From Paraphysoderma sedebokerense (lineage: Eukaryota > Blastocladiomycota > Physodermatomycetes > Physodermatales > Physodermataceae): a DNA stretch of 64,000 nt. The stretch is taken from positions 81,484-145,483 of the forward strand of contig JAHLJZ010000062.1 of the NCBI GenBank assembly GCA_025602915.1, given 5' to 3'. Positions 34,448-46,040 of this stretch are shown here, one piece after another. The notes under the pieces are model-generated. The model searched no databases, had not been told where the DNA came from, and worked only from the letters and a program-made list of their open reading frames with translations. Position 1 is the stretch's first letter. Every line of letters begins with the position of its first letter. Both the position numbers and the translations under genes were made by a program.

Positions 34448-37400
34448 TCACATTTGATACCATTTTTTATTTTCTTCCCGTTTCCGCAGTTCCTTGGCTA
34501 ACGCCGCAAAATTAGACGATTCACTACGAGTTGCAAAAGAGTCAAAGGTCAGATTACAGTCACTCGTTGCTTTCAAAGGAAATAAGAACAAACTTTTCCA
34601 TCTCAGCTGTTTTCTCTTGTAAGATCTGTAATCGCTCTCCCCTCTCGTTAAGTTTCAGTGCAGTATCACCGAAAGCATTGGTTAATTCTTTGATCTCAGC
34701 GTCCATTTTCTTAATCCTTGAATTAGCCTCATCCTCCTCATCCGCATCAATTGGCGGTAACGTTGACCCAACGGTTCCCGACCCAAATATGCCCTCTAAT
34801 TGGGTACAATCCGTGATAACGTGTGGCTCTGTATCGGTATTCAGAGAATTATTGGATTTCCACCAAGATTTTAATGTCTTGGTTATCGTTGCAGCTGCCT
34901 TGGAAGGAGAGTGGGCGGTGATTTCTTCCAATGATGGACGAGGTGGCAAAACGGCCGGGCAGTATGGATTTGATCTGACAATCAATCTTCATAATAATTG
35001 AGTGATATGTTAATTCAGATATTATTGCTTAAGACAATAAAGATTTGTACACATACCCCTCGTCACTTTTAAGGAGTGTTACTATTTCCACTTCCGAAGG
35101 GACATTTGAGAATACGATCTTCAGGTCCGATGTAATTTCCAAACGTGATCGGATCACTTCATTCAACTCATGCTCAGCTTTCTCTTTCTTATTCCCTTCC
35201 TCAACTTGTTTAGTCTCAACTTTGCGAATGTTGTAAACATCATGGATCAGATGATGCGTTTTCAAGTTGTCCAACGACAGAGTCAGCACGGTACCGCCTG
35301 TTGTCCCCAAAACCAGTACTGGTATCGTCCTTGTGATAGGGTCGTTGCTGTCGTCGTGTGGCTTGTCTTTTGATTCACCTGGCGATGTTGCGGAATGTTC
35401 TTTCTCTGTTCAATTATTTTCCGGTTAATAACTCGCTGCAAATTTAAAAGGACCGCAAAAACAACCTTTGACGTCTACTTCCAGCAAAGCGATCGTTGAC
35501 TTAATTATACTATCGGCGCTATCTTTATTCTTTCCGTCAATTTTGGCCAATTTTTTAACTTTCTGTTCTTTTGGTTCATGCATTCCTTCGTATAGGACGA
35601 CGGAATCCGTATACACTACAACGAATCGAAGTACGGCTAGTGATTCGTTACCTCCTCGCTTGTGATTTTCTTGTCCATTCTTTGAGTGCGATAATTCAGG
35701 AACGCGTGGGATCAATTTGTTAAGTAATGCTGACGGAGGAGTAAGGTTCTTTGGATCATTCACATTTGAGAATTGATCGTTTAGTGAATCGAGGTCGACT
35801 GCGATGGCTGCGTCAATCATATGTACTGAAACAACACTCGATCCAGCGTGATGCGTTTGAGGTCCAAGGAAGGTAACTGTTGGAATTCGAAATGTGAGTT
35901 GTTTCGATTCATGCCACTATAATTCAAGGCGTTAGCTGTCACCAACTCACCTTCCGAAACGTCTAATTTGTCTTCGGAGTTCATCCCGACATTGAAAATT
36001 CGAACGTGACCAGACCCATAGCCTACACAAAGTAATGAACATGCTGTAATGCTAGCTTATCAGTTACAAACCCCGAATAAAGCCTAAATTACAACGCTAC
36101 ATACCGCTATTCGTTGGTTTTAGACTTTGAGAAGCTTCATCTTGTGCATCGTCGACCGGCGATGCTTGCAAACTCGGGCCATGTTCAGGTCGCCAGTCGT
36201 GCCAGTTTACATAACAGATAGGACCTGTATCATGCATGATTGTTAAGATATGTCTTTCAGATGTAATATTAACAGCAAGATATCACACCTAAATCATTGT
36301 CGGTGTCGTTACTACCAGATTTTCCAGCATCGGAATACAATAACTTGTCCGAGGATAAATCATAAATTTCAATCGACCTGCCGAACGCACTGGCAAGCCT
36401 ATTGCGAAATCTAATTAGAATACGAAAGGAAAACATAAAACATTGCAATGCTCAAACAAGTACATACAATCTTCCAGCGTAGAGTTTTGCTCCTTTGATA
36501 CCGGTTGAATCAACTTTCTTCTCATGCTCACTCTGAGGGGACTCCTGCTTTGCGTCAGAGCATAAAATGACTGTCAAATATTTTGGCAAGACCAATCGAG
36601 ACGGAATAAAAAACTGTTGTAGGTAGTACTGCCGTTGATTAGAAGACAAGGTGATGTGTACTACAGGTATATTTGTCACGGATTTAACTTTTGGCGAGGT
36701 GACTTTGGGCGGTAGATCCTTCGGAGGTAATTCTTTTGGAGGTAGAGGAGGTGGGTTCGAAATATCTGACTTGTTAGGTGAATCGGGTTGGTTTGGAGAA
36801 TCGGCAGAATCAGGAAGATTTGCTGGTGTGTCTTCAGTGGTTTCGCATTTTATCGTTTCCGTCTTTTCTGATTCCTCTGGAGATGAGTTTTCGTCGTTGG
36901 TATTCGGTGCGTCTCCCTCTTCTTTCCCATCCGATTGTGAATCAGTTTCTGCATTTTCTACCGTGTTCACTCTTTCAGCGTCGACTGGCTCGCCAGGTTC
37001 CGTAGTCTCAGGGACCGGTTCCATCTTGGGCGAAGCATCCTCCGGTTTGCTAACCTCTGCATCTAAGCTCAACGATTTCACAGAATGTCTATCACCTTCC
37101 TTGTCCTTCCGCAACTGCAAGGCATCTTTACATTCCATAACAACGACCAACCCATTTTCGAAAGCCACGGTAATCATTTTATGAGACCAGTCAACTTCAA
37201 ATGAATGAATACCGAAACCTTGGCGTATCTCTTTAAAGATTTCGACTTTTAATCCACCGCGTTCTTCCATAATGTAAGCTACATGGTCAGAAACAATGGT
37301 CTGAAGCATGAATATATCGATGTTTAGTCTCTCCAAAGGTGTGAGGAGCCCGGGGTGAGATTGCATCTCATAAAACCGGATGTGGGTATTGCTTTGAACT

Positions 37401-39226
37401 GTTAGTATTTCTCGATTCAAGAACGGAAGTTGAGTCCAGTCAGCTGATAATTTTTTGCCGGAACCTCCAGATACCGGGATGTAGGCATCCATTGGAGCAA
37501 ACGATAGGATTTGGGGCCAAAGAGATCGCGGAACTTTGGAATGTCGAATAGCATGAATAGGAGATGAATTAAATAAATTGATAGACGATGGTAGCATTAA
37601 TTTTGTACGTTTGGAGGGAAAAGAGAGAAGGTCGAATGGATGAAGTGTGCCGTTCATCGTGGCAATTATAATTGAAGATGGATCAAACGAGTACCATGGT
37701 GACGGGTAAAGTAGTGTAAAATCATTGACGTCGAATGGGAGGGTGATATCAGCAACTTTGGGTGGAGGATCCATGTACGAGTATAGTCGTGAGGCATGTT
37801 TGACGAAATATAGTTTATTGGTGCGTTCCGTTCCACCGCAAATTACTAGCACTGTTTTGGACGAAGTTGGTAAGAAATACCAAACAACCTTCACGAATCC
37901 GGAAAAAATTTTTGAACTCTCTGAAGACGACGGGGACGCCGCCGAATCTGAACTGGTGATTAGTTTTTTAATTTCGACCGTCTCGGCTACTTTCTCGTGC
38001 TTCTTTTCCCAAAATGCCAGCCATCCATTATCATATCCTTCAAGTCAATGCTGTCAATTAGTGAATTCATCGAAATATTGAAATGGGGCATGAGTTAAGT
38101 TACCTGTCACGAATTTGTTTCCAGTAGGTTTCCAGCTAACACTACTCATGTGCGTAAGATGGGTGGAATGTGGTATCAACTTTCCGAAATCGATCACTTC
38201 GAATTTCCTCTTTATCTGCCTCAGTTCAAAATCCCACAATATGAGTGAACCATCAAAGTAACCAATCAATAATTCGTTAAAATCATTCGGGTTTGTATGA
38301 ATTCCGATCACTAAAGGAAGATGTTAATTATCCGAACAAGGATGACAGCAATGTATGGTTTCTTGCCTGGGGATAAAGGTCGATGAGAATGGCAAGGTAT
38401 AGTGTATGGTGACTTGAAGCCTTTACGGACATTGACGATACTGATTTTCCCATTCTGGAAACCGACATAAAGCCAAGGAGACCCTGTCGGCAGTTCCGAA
38501 AAGCTTGGTGCCCCCTCGACAAACTTATGCTCAAAGATCAGCTCGGGTACGGCTTGTGGAGACGCAATTTTTGAGATGTCATAAATGAAAATAGTATTCG
38601 CCGAATCGATGGCGGCGATTACGCCCTCTGATACGAGGAAGTGGAGGAATTTAACAGACGTGGGTCCGTCAGATTGGTCGGTTTTGGGCCGCGGAAGTTG
38701 AATTCTATACTCAATTCCAAACTTTCCGCATATCAAGATGTTTGAATCGTATGTTCCTATAATAAAGAGATTGGGGACAGTTCCCCATTCGGATGAGTTA
38801 GCGAATTCTGATATGTACGAACGCGCCATCATACTACTACTTTTGGAAAAAGACAAACCTGCGGCCAGCAAAGATAAGCAGGGGTCGTATGCTACCACTG
38901 ACACTCCACACTTTAGACCACAGTTTCCGACCTAAATGGGGAATCAATATCCGAGTCAGGAGGACAAAGTAACGACAAAGGTGGGAGAGATATTGAAAGG
39001 CAGGTTGATAGAACAAGTCTCTTTCTTCATTCGGTCGAAGGAGCGGAAAGAAATATAACCTGGTATAAATACGCTTATGAAATTATGCAAATTATCTATC
39101 AAGACTTACCTTGTTCAACTGAAAAGCAGATGGGTCGACATCAGAGTCGGACTGTGAGCTTCCGCCACCGATAATTGCTTTAGAAACAAAAGCTGTCACT
39201 TTTGACAACACCTTGAACCTTGACAT
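34448..39226 (-). CDS. Tomosyn / Lgl-Sro7 family WD40 protein with R-SNARE tail
   Basis: Regulates SNARE assembly in exocytosis. The start is fixed by MSRFKVLSKVTAFVSKAI at 39226, followed by a GTAAGT donor. Two sets of beta-propeller repeats are readable: VSVVAYDPCLSLLAAGL, FLVSEGVIAAIDSANTIFIYD, WLYVGFQNGKISIVNV, FNELLIGYFDGSLILWDF, MSSVSWKPTGNKFVTG, then VVWYFLPTSSKTVLVICGG, DPSSIIIATMNGTLHPFDLL and HSFEVDWSHKMITVAFENG. An acidic Pro/Glu-rich loop (about 36640-37080) interrupts the second propeller, as in tomosyns. Near the C-terminus the segment LTNAFGDTALKLNERGERL, followed by LQEKTAEMEKF, is an R-SNARE motif with Arg at the zero layer. Yeast Sro7 lacks this tail, so the protein is closer to animal tomosyn/STXBP5. 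Confidence 0.86.
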
Positions 39227-39951
39227 TGCTGTGAATCTACTTTTTATGTACTAAGCATTATTCAAGAGTTACCAAGAGAATGGAATTAATTGTAGAAAAG
39301 TCGGTGATAGCTTTGTCCGGCAATTTTGACGTGCGAATTCGGAACATTTTGAAATGCTGTCAAACACCGCCAGAGTCACAAAAATTTGGGTCGACATGAC
39401 TGAATTATAAGATGCGGATTTATAGTTACAATCTTGAATTCAATATCTTTGCAAATTGCTACTATTTTGCAATCAAGTCCTTTGTATTTACGGGATCATC
39501 ATTAAAGCTCGCCCTTCAATACCACAGAACACTTTAGCACAACACCATGAATAATTTACGATTTAAATGCCGGCCTTAAATACTCTAGTATAATTTCAAA
39601 TAGGGGCCGGTGGTATTTTTGAAGAATATAGCTAATAAAGAATTATATGACCAGCTGGACCTGTTCTGTGTGGCGGTCGCGAACTCTAAGTGTTGCAGCA
39701 GTATTAATATATTGAATTGAGAATTTGAAATTTGAAATTTGAAATCTGTCGCTACATTTAACATCAGAGAGAGAAGAAAATGAGTGAAAACAGTGAAAAC
39801 TATAAGTTGGTTTGAGGTTTTCTTTTTGTCAATGTGCAGCTTATCGGAGATCCTTAATTCGGGCGATAAAATGCCACATTCCTTCGCTCTGTCCAACTCT
39901 TTCCGATACCGCATCTCGATATTTCCAACATATGATACCGACAATAATTCT
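39227..39951. promoter_or_regulatory. Shared upstream region of tomosyn and USP genes
   Basis: Divergent starts flank this 725-bp gap. The USP frame stays open upstream to about 39784, so a longer N-terminus (for example from the ATG at 39832) cannot be excluded. No other feature is seen. Confidence 0.4.
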
Positions 39952-42677
39952 ATGAGTAAGCACAGACATATGTCAGAGACCACCCAGAATTCTATCGATG
40001 GACGACAGAATGGCCTTGTCGGCCTGAGGAACCTCGGCAATACCTGCTACATGAACTGTTCGCTACAAGCGCTATCGAACATGTACGAATTCTTTCAAGT
40101 TTTTCTGCTCCTGTTATTCTTTGTAGCTGACATTGACTGTATTTTCTCAATTGTCGATTCTAATTATGCTCATAGTCATCCTTTGACTGAATTTTTCCAC
40201 GAATGCCAGTCTTTTATTCCGAATGAGCTTTCAGGCCTTGACAATCCTCAAGTTCGACTTTCTGTCGCTTACGCTAGCGTTGTGCGAGCCCTATGGAGTG
40301 GAAAATAGTATGCTATAATTCCCTTCTATTCTCTATTGACGGTACTTGAGATCAGAGTCTAACAACTTGTTTAATGGCTCAGCTCTGTATATCCTCCTAT
40401 CGCAATTGTGACGGAAATTAAGCGGTACAATGAAATGTTTTTGGGTTATGGACAGCATGTTTGTATATTTGATAAGGTTTCCTGCTGTCTGAGTCAAGTT
40501 TTTAACTGGTGAACTTGTCTTGTGGTAGGATTCGCAAGAGTTTTTGAGGTGTCTACTAGGTGCGTCCAAGATTTCTGCATCTAAGCCGAGGTCGATGTAG
40601 TTTTCAGCTGATTAACAACGGTATTTTAGATCGCTTACATGACGAATTGTCATTTGAAGAGTATTCTTTATCACCCCGAAGGATGTCTTCTCATTCGCCC
40701 CAACCGAAACAGCCGTTTCCGTCACCTTCATCCTCTCCTGCAAGTTCAACATCTCGTTTATCCACATCTTCCTCAAAACAGAAAAGCCCGCAGCCCAAAG
40801 AAAGCATTATCAGCGATTTATTTGCCGGTGCACTAGAATCTCATTTACGCTGTAAAAATTGTGGTCATAGCCTTGACAAACAAGAACGAATATACGACTT
40901 ACTAATACAGATTGACAAAGGAAGACCCCATTCGAGGTCTACCAGCTCGCCGTCAGATTTACCTACTCATCTACAGAATGAGAGCGTAAACGGTTATGAA
41001 GAGAAAGAAAAAAGGCGGACAAGTCTTTTAGCGAATTTTTTTAGCAGTTGGTGGCGGGATACCAAACTAGAGGATTGTTTGAATAGTTTCTTCAGTACCG
41101 AACTTTTGCAAGGCCAGGAGCAGTATAAGTGCGAACGCTGTAAAGTTAACACTGACACAGAGAAAACTCTGCGATTGATGAAGGCACCCGAGGTTGGTGG
41201 TTTAGCGCTGACTCTATAATAATGTTGACTTTGCTCAAATAGCCATCTTCAACAGATTCTTGTTATTACGTTGAAACGATTTCGACACGATTCATATTTT
41301 ACCTCCAAAATTGGAACACACGGTATGTCAAACCTCGTAATTCTAAAGCATCCTTATCCATGCCCTAATTTGTGCGGATTTCAAAAGTTACCTTTCCGCT
41401 CAAAGATCTGGACATCAAACCCTTCATGAAATCAAAAGATAAAAAGAAGTCAAAGAAAAGTATCGGTCTGGGCTCGCCCCTTAAAAACGGTCGATCTAAA
41501 CAATCAACAAGCACTTCCGAAGACATTGAAACCGATGAAGACGAATTCATCGATAGGTTACGTCAATCACAAAGCACAAAATACGATTTATTTGCTCTTA
41601 TCAATCATCATGGTGGTTTAGGAGGTATGATTGATTGTTGTTGACGGTTCACTTGTTGATTAAACTCATGGATGTTTGATTCTCTCGTCAGGTGGGCACT
41701 ACGTTACGTATGCCCGCAATCCAATTACAAATTGCTGGTTCGAGTATGATGATTCCAAGGTCACACCAAAAAGTGAAGCAGATATTTCAAAAGTTCAGGC
41801 ATATGTGCTGTTTTACAAGCGACAGGAAACCGACGAATCACGATTGTTTAAAGAAGAGGTATTTGAGTCTCTGGAGAATACTGGTTATCAAGAGAACGGT
41901 GTTTTGATAAGCAAATTATGGTGGACAAGGTGGAAGTGGTTGACGAGCCACCCTGGAGAAATGTATGCGGTTTTTTTTCCAGCATATCTTTCTGGCCCAC
42001 CGTAACATTAACCATTATTTATAGTACCAATTCACATTTTGTTTGTCCTCACGGAGCTGTGGATATCCATAAACATCCGGATGCAGCTAACAGAGTCCTA
42101 GAGATCCCAGAGACAATCTGGGACCAACTCGTTCGTCGGTACGGTTGTGACACTGGTCTTAACCCAATTACAGAGCTGAAACGTTGCAACATTTGCGAGG
42201 TAAATTTCTCCCAGTGATGACAATTATACTTACTATGATTGTCTTCTAACCGCCGAATCCAGGATATCCAAAAGCAACTCGCCCTCCGGCGACAGAAAGA
42301 ATCAGAAGAAATTAATCTGCTAGATTCAAAATATATTCGACCTGATGCGCCGTGGTATCTAATTTCTTGGCCTTGGTTGCTGTCATGGCATGCATGGAAA
42401 AATGGCGGAAACAAGATACCAGGTCCGATAGATAATTCTAATTTTCTGAATGCCGATGGCTCTCCAAAGAAAAAAGTTCGAGTGAAAGTTGATTACCGAG
42501 GTTTGTACATCAATCTGGGCGTGAACATTACTGTATCAAGATTTGGTTGACTTAACGTATCTGTTCAATTATACAGGGGTGAACGAAGACGTCTGGAACT
42601 ATTTTTACTCCATCTACGGTGGCGGTCCAGTTTGCAAGCGAAAAATAATTGACGTATATTCTGAACCATGGAATTAG
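39952..42677 (+). CDS. Ubiquitin-specific protease with two DUSP domains (USP20/33-like)
   Basis: A cysteine protease that removes ubiquitin. The Cys box GLRNLGNTCYMNCSLQAL lies close to the N-terminus; introns split the domain, and splicing restores QHDSQEFLRCLL. A Ser/Pro-rich insertion, a zinc-binding pair set (RCKNCGHSL ... CERCKV), KAPEILVITLKRFRHD and the His box GGHYVTYARNP with the acid residue in WFEYDDSKV follow. All three catalytic positions are present. After the protease come two DUSP modules: ISKLWWTRWKWLTSHPGE with NSHFVCPHG, and APWYLISWPWLLSWHAW with PIDNSNF and YGGGPVCKRK, ending in YSEPWN and a stop. This order (USP then two DUSP) matches USP20/USP33. The start is the ATG nearest the Cys box; an upstream one is possible. 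Confidence 0.9.
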
Positions 42678-43187
42678 TGAACTGAAGCGCACGATATTAT
42701 TCGCTCTTGCAATTCCGAGTTTGTCGGATACCAAGATAGCTTTTGTTGAATTTGTCAAGTATAATTTCAATTTTGTATTATATATCGTATTGTAATAGTA
42801 GATGTAGACTTTTCGGCTGACGAAAATCGTGACACATGAACAAACGAACATCCGTAAAGGTGTTGAGTGTATTCACTCTTGCGTATCTTGTAATATCAAA
42901 TAGTTTAAGGAGTCGATATTGGATATTTTGTAGTTTAAGAAGGCAAAGATGAAGGGATATAAAGATGATTTATTGCTTCACACTGTGTTTATTCATATCG
43001 AGCTCTAACTCTTATTAATCTCCAATTTCAACTCATGTCAATTCCCCCTTAATCATATCGATAATACGCATGTAATACACAGCAGGTGGGACAAAACGAA
43101 GTACAATACTTCACACTCATCTTTCCTCTCTCCTCTCAAGGTTAAAATATTCACTCCTCTGGAATCATGGACAACATAAATATGCGA
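42678..43187. other. Intergenic, convergent 3' ends
   Basis: Spacer between the USP and PSI-domain genes. No gene, RNA or repeat is recognised. Confidence 0.4.
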
Positions 43188-44158
43188 TTAAGCCAATTGA
43201 AACCATTTCTTCTCTTTTTGACCGTATTTATTCTGAAATCGGTCAACCATTCTCGAAAATTGTCGTTCATTGTTAGTCTTTAACATCGCGTTTTGTTTCT
43301 TTAATCGACGACGGTAGCATACGACTCCGAAAACTATTTGATTGTGTGATTGTATGCATGATATTGGTATCAACAGAATAGAAACAGTTTAGTAAGAATA
43401 GGTTGATAGATAAAGAGAGTGAGAGCTTATCATGTGGATGATTTGCAAGAGACAATTATCGCGAATGAGTGCATAAACGATACTCACATACTAAAGGTCC
43501 TCCAACCAAGAATAAAACGAGAAGAGTAATCAATACGGTGAAGTCGCTTACTATTATATCAAAGTATCGTTAAGATAATTATAGAATGTTACGAAAAATG
43601 TTATTAGGTATTCCAATTGAAGGAATATGGGCTGAATAGGAAGGAGTACAGTACTTTTACAGGTTCCGTTACTAGCGAAATCTTTTTTGCCGCAAATTGT
43701 GCTGTTTGATGGTAAACATGTGCTGTTGCTGAAACACCAACCGCAGGTGAAATTACCAGACTACATTGAATTTTATTCATAGAGTTTGAATTGTGCCAGA
43801 TGTTGAAAATGGGTGAATGAACGTCAAGTCAATCCTTGAGAATAAATTCTTGCTAGTTATTATCGGTTGAACAAACATACCACTGCTGGCACACAATCGT
43901 CGCATTTCTTGAATTGTCCGCAAAATGCTGTTCATGTTTGAACGAAATCGATACAAATTGGTAGCGAAATCACAATAGAATGCCGAACATAGAGAAAAAG
44001 AATGCAAATTATTAGTTTCCGACACACCGATATGGTGTCAGCTTTAGAGTTGAAAATTTTGTACCATTAAATGTCATATTGGTTTGAGCACAAACGACAG
44101 AAATGACAATCGCAATGATGACCCACCAAAGTTGAGACGACAGTAGCAATTTGGACAT
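43188..44158 (-). CDS. Small single-pass membrane protein with PSI-like Cys-rich domain
   Basis: Exons joined on the minus strand from ATG 44156-44158. The N-terminus (MSKLLLSSQLWWVIIAIVIS, then VVCAQ) is a clear signal peptide. A middle exon (about 43860-44040) has SLCSAFYCDF and RRLCASSG and continues by splicing into NFTCGWCFSNSTCLPSNS, a CxWC pattern as in PSI (plexin-semaphorin-integrin) domains, with N-glycosylation sequons. A hydrophobic helix follows (FTVLITLLVLFLVGGPLV at about 43490-43540). The cytosolic tail (GVVCYRRRLKKQN ... DRFQNKYGQKEKKW) is basic. I do not recognise the family; the topology suggests a surface or secretory-pathway protein. Exon edges are approximate. Confidence 0.65.
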
Positions 44159-44508
44159 TATGAGTGATGAGACCAGAGAGTATCAATAGTGCTTCAAGTG
44201 TCGAGAATTCAGTATTTAATATAGCTTGTATTAATAATTACTACGTTCAAAGAGGGGAGAGAGATTATCATCGTCATCCGACAATTACTCCATCGTTTTC
44301 CTGCATTCATTCTCCAATTCTGCAATTCCTCATCTGGGCCAAATTCGCGGGCCTAATATTAATATCCGATGGAATAATTCCCCCATGACGACGACACGTG
44401 ACCTGCTCATCTCGCTGGAGGCCAAAAAACAAATACTTGCATCCGTCGAATTCCCTCTCTTTCGGAATATATCCATCCATCCCATTACATTAACCAAATT
44501 AATTCATC
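44159..44508. promoter_or_regulatory. Shared upstream region of PSI-domain and RPS30 genes
   Basis: A 350-bp gap between divergent starts. Pyrimidine-rich stretches near 44280-44330 and 44440-44490 lie upstream of the ribosomal protein gene; no defined motif can be named. Confidence 0.4.
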
Positions 44509-45355
44509 ATGGTAAGCATCTGCGTATTTTTGGACTGACTATTCAGCTGGATTCATCGGCCGGCCGTTTTGCACCCTCGACAACCCTAAAGTACGAACTT
44601 CGGATGTATATCGACTGCTCTGTTCGAATCTGTATGGCAAACCGAGTGTTGCGTTGAAGAAAGATGTCATTAGTGTATACTCGAAGTTTGAGTGGGAATT
44701 TTGTCACCAGGACATTGTGACATGAACGGAGTATTTTCGCTATATCCATCACGACTTCGCTATCCGTACTTGATACCTGGCGATCTTGAAATCAACATAC
44801 ACGCTTTGTAAAAGTTTGTGCGAAACAATGGGTGCATCTCGGCCGGAACATATTCAGTTGAATGATATCGACCAGTGCAGTCTTCCGTACCTCTAGACAT
44901 TGGCTGACCTACAATTTACATTAACAGGGTAAAGTCCACGGTTCTTTAGCTCGTGCCGGTAAAGTCAAAGGACAAACACCAAAAGTCGACAAGCAAGAAA
45001 AGAAGAAGAAGGCTGTCGGTTAGTATCTAGTGCTACTTTGGAGTCGACGTTGTTTTATGTGATTTACCGAGTGATGGATAATATCGTCGTGTTGGAATAT
45101 GAAATTGGAATAGTCGGACTTTGCACTGTGGACCTATACTGATGAATTATTCCTCTTTTATTCCTGCCGCTATTCAGGTCGTGCCAAGAAGCGAATTCTC
45201 TACAACCGTCGTTTCGTCAACGCCGCCAAGACCTTCGGAAAGAGAAGAGTAAGCTGACAATTTACTTGACTTGTGATGGTAATGGTTGCGCGGCCGTATC
45301 TCACACATTTTTGTTTTTGAATTAGATGAACCCCGCCCCTGGCGACAAGAAGTAA
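44509..45355 (+). CDS. RPS30: 40S ribosomal protein S30 (eS30)
   Basis: A basic protein of the small ribosomal subunit. Four exons: 44509-44511 (only the ATG, followed by GTAAGC), 44928-45018, 45178-45248 and 45326-45355, giving 64 residues. The spliced protein starts [20 protein letters not shown], continues [20 protein letters not shown] and ends [14 protein letters not shown]; it matches eS30 along its whole length. The first intron is long (416 nt) for this region, as often seen in ribosomal protein genes. There is no ubiquitin-like (Fubi) N-terminal fusion as in animals, so this is the yeast-like arrangement. Confidence 0.95.
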
Positions 45356-46040
45356 ATCAACATCAACATCATATCCTTCTTTATTACGTTCCGATATCTC
45401 ACTCTCGAAAGCTTCCGAGGTTGATTGATAGTCACAATTGTTTATAATCCACGAGATATGTTTGGCTGTCAATACCAGTGATTGTTCTGCGAGAGAGAGA
45501 AGAAGGAATCCTAATAAAATGTGTTTAGTTGTATATCATGATGAATCTTTTATCAACGAAAATGAAGTCTTTGAATTTGGCTTTGACTCTCGATGAGGTT
45601 TTGTGCTAGTGGCAGACATGATTTATCAATTCTCCCCGTGATATTGCATTCCCCCTTTAATCTTCACTATAATGAATTGCACCCGAATTGTCATAAGTCA
45701 AAATTGAATTACAAGTTGGACGGGAATAAATTTTTTCTTTTTGTTTTTTGGTCGTGACGAAGCCACCGAGTTTTTCAGATTTGTGCCGTGCTCATTATAC
45801 ACAAATTGTCGACGATGAATATGGCCTTGCATTTTAAACCGTAGCAGGGTTGATTTTCTAAATTATACCATCGACATTATCAGGAATTCGTCGTCGGTTG
45901 AAGTGCCGTCCAGTTCCTTTGTCGGTCTCTTAAAACGGTTTTGTACCATATTTTAATCATCAAAAACATCAAACCAATTCAACTCGGTCGTCGCAAGAGC
46001 GATTCCGCTTTTTATTGAACCCCATCTTTATCCATGCATT
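45356..46040. other. Intergenic between RPS30 and PIAS genes
   Basis: Should hold the RPS30 terminator and the PIAS promoter. An aataaaatg-like polyadenylation signal lies at about 45513. No gene is recognised. Confidence 0.4.

Noticed and set aside
36651-37184. Long plus-strand frame (177 codons) antisense to the tomosyn gene
   Set aside because: Gly/Ser/Phe-rich mirror of the acidic Pro/Glu-rich loop on the coding strand; no start context or family similarity.
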